Source: an uncultured Pseudomonadales bacterium (GTDB lineage: Bacteria; Pseudomonadota; Gammaproteobacteria; Pseudomonadales; Azotimanducaceae). From it: a stretch of 64,000 nt of DNA. The notes under the pieces are model-generated. The model was not told the origin of the DNA, did not search any database, and worked only from the letters and a program-made list of their open reading frames with translations. Position numbers and translations under genes: made by a program. This document shows, one piece after another, positions 58,955 to 64,000 of this stretch (its first letter is position 1; each line of letters opens with the position of its first letter). The stretch spans positions 806,001 to 870,000 of the forward strand of contig OY282430.1 of assembly GCA_958296025.1 (NCBI GenBank), written 5' to 3'.

Positions 58955-60292
58955 ATGAGCCAAGTGCCTGGCCGCGCCACATCCTCAATGCGGCCTGATG
59001 CGGCGTCCCGTTGGTTTTCCTCTTCGATCTTCAGCCCGACTTCCCTGCTGTTCCGCACCATCCTGACCTTAGCGGTCAGCGCATTGGTCATTGTCGTCAT
59101 CACGGTGGCCGCGCAGCGGTCCTTCGTGGTTCAGCCCATTGCCGAGCAATCCGCGGATGACGAGGCGGCGCTGTTGGTGTTGACCGCGCAAACTTGGGTG
59201 GAACTGCCGCCGGAAGCCCGTCCGTACTTTGAATTGGAGCTAGCCGAACAACATGATCTCATCATCAGCGCCGAGCGCCCGGCCCATCCCCCGGTTCGCT
59301 ACGACCAATCACCCTTCCTGTCGTTGCTGGAGGAGAAGCTGAACGCCCGCTTGGGCCGTCCGGTGACGCTCAGCCAAGGCCCGGATCTCGTTTGGGCGAC
59401 GCTGCCAATGGCCGGCTATGAGCTGCTGATCGGCTTCTCCCCCACCCGCAGGGAGGTGCAGACGCTCTACTTCGGCATCATCATCGCCGTTCTTGGCACG
59501 GCGGTGGTGCTGATCACCTCCGCCGTCATCGTGCTGCGGGTGACCCGGCCTTTGGTGCAGGCGGCGGAGCGCGCCGACGTGTTCCGCGGTGGCGCAAACT
59601 TCGACCCGCTGCCGGAAAAGGGCCCCAAGGAACTGGTGGTGCTGGCCCGCAACTTCAACAACATGGCGCGGGAGATCGCCGCCTTGCTGGCCAACCGCAC
59701 CACCCTGTTGGGCGGCATCTCCCATGACCTGAAGACGCCCCTTGCCCGGATGCGGCTGGCGGTGGAGCTGCTGCCGAAAAGCGTGGACCGGGCCTTGGTG
59801 GGGCGCTTGGAGCGCAATCTGGAGTCCATGGACGAACTGATCGCCAACGCCCTCAAGTTCGCCCGTGGCGCTTACGAACCGGCCCAGCCCATCAACTTGC
59901 CGGCCTTCGTCAAGGACATTGCCTCCGGGCATGACCCACCCATCCCAACGCAGTGCGGCAACTCGCCGACTGAAGAGATCAAGGTGGCGCCCGGAGCCTT
60001 GGTGCGCGTACTGACCAACCTTGTCACCAACGCCGAACAGCATGGCGGAGATGCGCAAATCAGGTTGCAGGGCCGGGAGATCCATGTGCTTGACTCCGGC
60101 CCCGGCATTCCCCGGGAGCACCGGGAAGCCGTCTTTCAGCCCTTTTTTCGCTTGGACCGCTCGCGCAGCACCAAAACCGGCGGCAGCGGCTTGGGGCTGG
60201 CCATCGTCCATCAGCTTTGCCAAATCCACGGCTGGCGGATAGAGATCAACGACCGCCTTGGCGGCGGCACGGACGTTAGCGTTGCGGTTTAG
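58955..60292 (+). CDS. envZ: EnvZ-like sensor histidine kinase
   Basis: ATG 58955 gives 445 residues: helix 1 (~32-54), periplasmic domain, helix 2 (~170-195), HAMP (VTRPLVQAAERADVF), the phosphorylated His in LLGGISHDLKTPLARMRLA, and the ATPase boxes NLVTNAEQHG, DSGPGIP and GGSGLGLAI. The dimer-box sequence is like EnvZ. GTG 58926 is an earlier in-frame option. It should phosphorylate the OmpR just upstream. Confidence 0.9.
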   Translation: MSQVPGRATSSMRPDAASRWFSSSIFSPTSLLFRTILTLAVSALVIVVITVAAQRSFVVQPIAEQSADDEAALLVLTAQTWVELPPEARPYFELELAEQHDLIISAERPAHPPVRYDQSPFLSLLEEKLNARLGRPVTLSQGPDLVWATLPMAGYELLIGFSPTRREVQTLYFGIIIAVLGTAVVLITSAVIVLRVTRPLVQAAERADVFRGGANFDPLPEKGPKELVVLARNFNNMAREIAALLANRTTLLGGISHDLKTPLARMRLAVELLPKSVDRALVGRLERNLESMDELIANALKFARGAYEPAQPINLPAFVKDIASGHDPPIPTQCGNSPTEEIKVAPGALVRVLTNLVTNAEQHGGDAQIRLQGREIHVLDSGPGIPREHREAVFQPFFRLDRSRSTKTGGSGLGLAIVHQLCQIHGWRIEINDRLGGGTDVSVAV

Positions 60293-60652
60293 GACTCATT
60301 AACCTTTTGGTGTATCAAGTAACAAAATGACACAAAAAACCCCGCCCCTGAAATCGACAAGCAACAGCCATCGCCCATTCTAGGAACCGTCAAGCATCCG
60401 CAAGGTTGTTTGGCAAAGAGGCTAACTCTATCCCCAGACCCTCGTGGTCGACCTGAGCCGCCGGTTTCCTCTCCAGCCGGCGGCTCCCTTATTGGGGAAC
60501 CGCCCACCCTAGGCCGCATCCTAAGCCAAATCCCGCCGAAACGCCAAGCAGTGGTGCGCCAAATGCCGCTGAGGGCGGACGCTTGGGCCTTACCCGGGGC
60601 GCAGCGCACAAAATCGGAGTGTTCATTTGTTCTCAAACCCGACGCTTCCGTT
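60293..60652. other. Gene-free stretch between envZ and the insertion sequence
   Basis: No coding frame looks real. The only clear structure is a perfect 10-pair stem at 60455-60486 (GAGCCGCCGG/CCGGCGGCTC, 12-base loop). It is followed by CCCTTATT rather than a T run, so it may be a weak terminator or a structural repeat. Confidence 0.45.
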
Positions 60653-60711
60653 TGTTGCCAACCAGCAGTTCTCATTTTGGCATTTTTACATAGCGCCGGA
60701 TTGAGGGAGGC

Positions 60712-60740
60712 TTGACAGCATAGGACGTTGTGCCTATGGT
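60712..60740 (+). promoter_or_regulatory. Strong promoter inside the insertion sequence
   Basis: A perfect -35 TTGACA (60712-60717), a 17-base spacer and -10 TATGGT (60735-60740) would start transcription at ~60747, one base before an ATG of the methyltransferase gene. Confidence 0.5.
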
Positions 60741-60747
60741 GCGGGCC

Positions 60748-61422
60748 ATGGGCAACCCGTGGTTCGGATCGAAGGCGTCGTCGGGGCTGTGGCAGGCGCT
60801 GGTCGCGCTGATGCCGCCGCACGCGGTGTACATTGAGACGCACTTGGGCGGGGGCGCGGTGATGAAGCGCAAGCCGGCGGCGCTGCGCAACATCGGGATC
60901 GACCTGGACGCGCGGGCGCTGTCGTCATTCGAGTGCGGCCATGCGGTGGAACTGGTCAACGCGGACTGCCACGGGTATCTGGCCGATTTCGCGTTCGACG
61001 GTTCGGAGCTGGTCTACAGCGACCCGCCGTACCTGCGCGCGGCGCGCAAGTCCGGGCGCCGTTACCGGCACGACTACGGGGACGCGGACCACGCGGCGCT
61101 GCTGGAACTGCTCAAGGGGCTGCCGTGCGCGGTGATGGTGTCGGGGTACCCGTCGGCGCTCTACGACGAGCTGCTTTGCGGTTGGCGCAGCGTGGCGCTG
61201 CAGGTGATGAACCAGGCGGGCGTGGTCACCGAGAAGGTGTGGTTCAACTTCGAACCGGACCGGGTGCACTGGGCGTCGTGCGCGGGGCGGGACTTCACGC
61301 ACCGGCAGACGGTCAAGCGCAAGGCGGCGAGCTGGGGCCGGCGCTACCGGGCGATGCCTCCGGCGGAGCGCCTGGCGGTGCTGGCCGCGGTCATGGCAGT
61401 GGAAGCGCAGGCGCCGCCGTGA
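60748..61422 (+). CDS. D12-class N6-adenine DNA methyltransferase, transposon passenger
   Basis: Translation from ATG 60748 (MGNPWFGSKASSGLWQAL) gives 224 residues; ATG 60736 and GTG 60730 are earlier but would precede the predicted transcription start. ETHLGGGAVMKRKP is a motif-I-like SAM site and LVYSDPPYLRAARKSG the catalytic DPPY motif of Dam/D12 methylases. It lies inside the insertion sequence and its TGA overlaps the transposase GTG, so both are made from one message. Confidence 0.85.
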   Translation: MGNPWFGSKASSGLWQALVALMPPHAVYIETHLGGGAVMKRKPAALRNIGIDLDARALSSFECGHAVELVNADCHGYLADFAFDGSELVYSDPPYLRAARKSGRRYRHDYGDADHAALLELLKGLPCAVMVSGYPSALYDELLCGWRSVALQVMNQAGVVTEKVWFNFEPDRVHWASCAGRDFTHRQTVKRKAASWGRRYRAMPPAERLAVLAAVMAVEAQAPP

Positions 61423-62708
61423 AGCTCCTCGGCGGCCATCTGGAACGGCTCCGGGCGTGCTTCGCCGGGCTGCCGGACCCGCGTCGCGGCCGCAACCGCC
61501 GGTACGCCATGGCGGACGTCGCCATGGCGGCGCTGTCGGTGTTCTTCATGCAGTCGCCGTCGTTCCTGGCGCATCAGCGCGCGCTGGCCGAGGGACGCAC
61601 GCGGTCCAACGCGCACACGCTGTTCGGCCTGGCCCGCATCCCCTGCGACAACCACATCCGGCAACTGCTCGACGGCGTGCCGACGGCGCACTTCGACGAC
61701 GAGTTCCACGCCATCGCCGCGGACCTCGACGCGCACGGCGCCCTGGCATCCATGCGCCGCCTGGACGGCCGGCTGCTCGTCGCCCTGGACGGCACGGAGT
61801 TCTTCCGCTCGCGCAGCATCCACTGCCCGCACTGCGCGACCCGCAAGCGCAGCGACGGCGCCACGGAGCACTTCCACCAGATGCTGGCCGCCACCCTGGT
61901 GGCGCCCGGCCACGCCCGCACGCTGCCGCTGCCCCCGGAGTTCGTGGCGCCCCGCGACGGCGCCGCCAAGCAGGACTGCGAACGCGAGGCGGCCAAGCGC
62001 TGGCTGCAACGCCACGGAACCCGCTGCGCGCCACTGCGCCCCGTCTACCTGGGCGACGACCTGTACGCCTGCCAGCCCGTCTGCCGGGCGATGCTCGACA
62101 GCGGCGGCGACTTCCTGCTCACCGCCAAGCCGGCCAGCCACAAGACCCTCTGCGAGCACCTCGACGGCATCCGCCCGCCCACCCGCCGCGCCACCGCCGG
62201 CGCCGGCGCCCGCCGGCGCATCCACCGCTACCGGTGGATGACCGACCTGCCCATCCGCGACGGCGACGACGCCCTGCGCGTCAACTGGCTCGAGATCACC
62301 AGCGCGCGACCCGACGGCACCGTCACCCACCGCGGCACCTTCGTCACCAGCCTCGACGTCGACCGCGACAACGTCGCCGAACTCGCCGACTGCGCCCGCG
62401 CCCGATGGAAGATCGAGAACGAGACCTTCAACGTCCTCAAGCAGCACGGTTACCACCTCAAACACAACTTCGGCCACGGCAACGACACCCTCGCCGGCGT
62501 GCTGGTCGTCCTCAACCTGCTCGCCTTCTCGCTCCACAGCGCCTGCGAACTCGCCGAGACGCTCTGGCAGAGCGCCCGCCGGCGCCTCGGCACCCGGCGC
62601 CGATTGTTCGAACACCTGCGAACCGTCACCGAATACCGGCTGTTCCCCGACTGGAACAACCTCCTGTCACTGCTCGCTACCGGCGGTACCGCCGCCCAGC
62701 CGCCCTGA
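61419..62708 (+). CDS. DDE transposase (IS4/ISNCY-like)
   Basis: GTG 61419 overlaps the methyltransferase stop (GTGA) and opens KLLGGHLERLRACFAGLPDPRRGRNRR in parts. The 429-residue protein has acidic catalytic blocks: LLVALDGTEFFRS (D), VYLGDDLYACQPV (D) and RWKIENETFNVLKQHGYHL (the YREK-like E region). CPHCATRK may bind zinc. The open frame upstream to 60933 lies inside the methylase gene and is spurious. The full length suggests an active element. Confidence 0.85.
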   Translation: MKLLGGHLERLRACFAGLPDPRRGRNRRYAMADVAMAALSVFFMQSPSFLAHQRALAEGRTRSNAHTLFGLARIPCDNHIRQLLDGVPTAHFDDEFHAIAADLDAHGALASMRRLDGRLLVALDGTEFFRSRSIHCPHCATRKRSDGATEHFHQMLAATLVAPGHARTLPLPPEFVAPRDGAAKQDCEREAAKRWLQRHGTRCAPLRPVYLGDDLYACQPVCRAMLDSGGDFLLTAKPASHKTLCEHLDGIRPPTRRATAGAGARRRIHRYRWMTDLPIRDGDDALRVNWLEITSARPDGTVTHRGTFVTSLDVDRDNVAELADCARARWKIENETFNVLKQHGYHLKHNFGHGNDTLAGVLVVLNLLAFSLHSACELAETLWQSARRRLGTRRRLFEHLRTVTEYRLFPDWNNLLSLLATGGTAAQPP

Positions 62709-62930
62709 ACTCCCCGTCCCACTCCCAACCCGACATCAACCGAACACCACGAACTCGACCGGAGCCGCGAACAACACCCAAAATGAGAACTGCTGGTTGC
62801 CAACAGTCCACCTATACATTTCCCCACCGATGGCATACCCTGCCTCTCAAGAGTCGGCGGCGCTTTTCCGGCGTATTCGGCGGATCGTCGGCGGCGGTTC
62901 AACGGCCAAGGAGGGCGCGGAGAAGTGAAG

Positions 62931-64000
62931 ATGCAAGCGGTTCGATCGATGGGGTTGGCGGCTTTGCTGGCGGTCGGCAGCGGCGCTTGGGCGGCGCAGG
63001 ACACCGCCGGGCCGAAGGCGGGCAAGGTCTATTTGACGCCGGGCCTCGCCATTTACCGGGCACCGGATGGCGAAGAGTCCAATGGCGGCGCGGCCATCGG
63101 CGTGGGCTATATGATTCAAGATAAATTCGGCGTGGAGATGCTCTACTCCAAGGTGGACGTCGCCTTGGAGACCGCGGCTGGCAAGGTCGAGGAGGAGGCC
63201 GACCTGATCTGGCTGAACCTGCTCTATAAGCTGGGCAACGGCGACAGGTGGCAGCCCTTTCTGTTGTTGGGCGGCGGACGCACCGAAGTCGGCAACTCGA
63301 CGGACACCCAGTTCAACTTGGGCTTGGGCCTGTTCGGGGAGATCAGCCGCCGTTGGTCCTACCGTGGCGATGTGCGCGCCGTGCATTCAAGCGATGAAGG
63401 AGGGGTTGAAGCCTTTGCGCTCTTCGGTCTGACGGCCTCCTTGGGCGATGTCTCCCCACCCCCGCCGCCGGATGCGGACGGGGACGGCGTGCCGGATGCA
63501 CGGGACCGCTGCCCCAACACCCCCGTCGGTGTTCGGGTGGACGCGGCCGGTTGTCCCTTGGACGGCGATGGGGACGGTGTGCCGGACTACCTCGACGATT
63601 GCCCCGGCACTGTCGTGGGCGCGATGGTGGACGACAAGGGCTGCCACTTGGAGGTGACCGAGGACGTCAGCATGGAGGTCATCATCGAATTCGACTTCGA
63701 TTCGGCGGAGATCCGCACCAGCCACTACGGGGACATCCGGCGGGTCGCCGAGTTCATGCGCACCTACTCGGACGCCACCGCGGTGCTGCAAGGTCACACC
63801 GATGCTAGGGGTGCCGATGACTACAACCAGAGGCTTTCCGAGCGGCGGTCCAACGCGGTGTTGGCCCGCTTGATCGAAGTGGAGGGCATTGCCCCCAACC
63901 GTCTCAGAGCGGTCGGATATGGCGAAACGCAACCCTTGGTTCAGGACGGCACGGAGAAGGGCTACCAGCGCAACAGAAGGGTGCGGGGCAGGGCGGACGG
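62931..64000 (+). CDS. OmpA-family outer membrane protein (3' end cut by window)
   Basis: ATG 62931, 8 bases after GGAG, starts a signal peptide (AALLAVGSGAWAAQ). Residues ~30-180 form a beta-barrel-like domain. Two calcium-binding thrombospondin type 3 repeats follow (DADGDGVPDARDRCP, DGDGDGVPDYLDDCP), then an OmpA peptidoglycan-binding domain with FDFDSAEIRTSH, LQGHTDARGADDYNQRLSERR and NRLRAVGYGET. The frame runs off the right edge without a stop. It is the only large gene with no complete frame in the window. Confidence 0.92.
   Translation, partial: MQAVRSMGLAALLAVGSGAWAAQDTAGPKAGKVYLTPGLAIYRAPDGEESNGGAAIGVGYMIQDKFGVEMLYSKVDVALETAAGKVEEEADLIWLNLLYKLGNGDRWQPFLLLGGGRTEVGNSTDTQFNLGLGLFGEISRRWSYRGDVRAVHSSDEGGVEAFALFGLTASLGDVSPPPPPDADGDGVPDARDRCPNTPVGVRVDAAGCPLDGDGDGVPDYLDDCPGTVVGAMVDDKGCHLEVTEDVSMEVIIEFDFDSAEIRTSHYGDIRRVAEFMRTYSDATAVLQGHTDARGADDYNQRLSERRSNAVLARLIEVEGIAPNRLRAVGYGETQPLVQDGTEKGYQRNRRVRGRAD

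Larger units (their letters stand above)
60653..62805 (+). mobile_element. Complete insertion sequence with methyltransferase passenger gene
   Basis: The left end TGTTGCCAACCAGCAGTTCT... (60653-60680) and the right end (62778-62805) are inverted 28-base repeats with one mismatch. Between them lie only two overlapping genes, an adenine methyltransferase and a DDE transposase. I could not see a target-site duplication next to the ends (tccgtt on the left, gtccac on the right), so the exact outer limits may be off by a few bases. Confidence 0.85.

Noticed and set aside
60455-60486. Terminator for envZ
   Set aside because: The stem is perfect but there is no T run on either strand and it lies 160 bases after the gene; kept only as a hairpin.
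60933-61418. In-frame extension of the transposase upstream of 61419
   Set aside because: It lies inside the methyltransferase gene in another frame and is Gly/Arg-rich; GTG 61419 with GTGA overlap is the natural start.

Overview
The window is about 64 kb of high-GC DNA from a gammaproteobacterium. The evidence is gene order: hemC-hemD-hemX-hemY next to an AlgR-type LytTR gene and near argH, trxA followed by rho, an ompR-envZ pair, guaB-guaA, and a single large-type purL. I cannot name the genus from the sequence. No rRNA or tRNA gene was seen.

Region 1 (1-14180) is mixed. It holds two related polytopic GT-C-type membrane proteins; the first is cut by the window edge and carries a fused arylsulfotransferase-like domain. 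Between them lie a lipoprotein phosphoesterase, a long imperfect inverted repeat built on transposase debris, and a broken duplicate of the arylsulfotransferase end. Next come a Rieske oxygenase, a SirB1-like protein, aroG, a membrane hydroxylase/desaturase and a truncated insertion-sequence relic.

Region 2 (14181-33043) is one large type III-B (Cmr) CRISPR-Cas locus, all read leftwards: cas6, a CARF gene, cmr1-cmr6, an AbiEii-like nucleotidyltransferase with an unknown partner, a second CARF gene, then cas2-cas1-cas1'-cas2', a leader promoter, and an array of 44 repeats and 43 spacers. Cas10/Cmr2 keeps its GGDD cyclase motif, so cyclic oligoadenylate signalling to the CARF proteins is likely. 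The most unusual part is the adaptation cassette: two Cas1-family and two Cas2 genes, nearly all with overlapping stops and starts, in which the second Cas1 (245 residues) has lost the whole catalytic segment. The nucleotidyltransferase pair inside the operon is the second candidate novelty.

Region 3 (33269-47217) is mostly housekeeping: guaB-guaA-tadA-purL for purines and tRNA editing, an AGE-family epimerase, a restriction-modification pair with a possible operator, a phosphoesterase and argH.

Region 4 (47320-60292) starts with an accessory insert (AAA-type relic, Na+/alanine symporter, HNH nuclease, NYN-domain protein with a structured element upstream) where other gammaproteobacteria carry algZ. 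It continues with a receiver-less AlgR-like gene, hemCDXY, rho, trxA, a small exported protein, ompR and envZ.

Region 5 (60653-64000) is a complete 2.15 kb insertion sequence that carries a D12-class adenine methyltransferase translationally coupled to its transposase, followed by an OmpA-family gene cut by the right edge.
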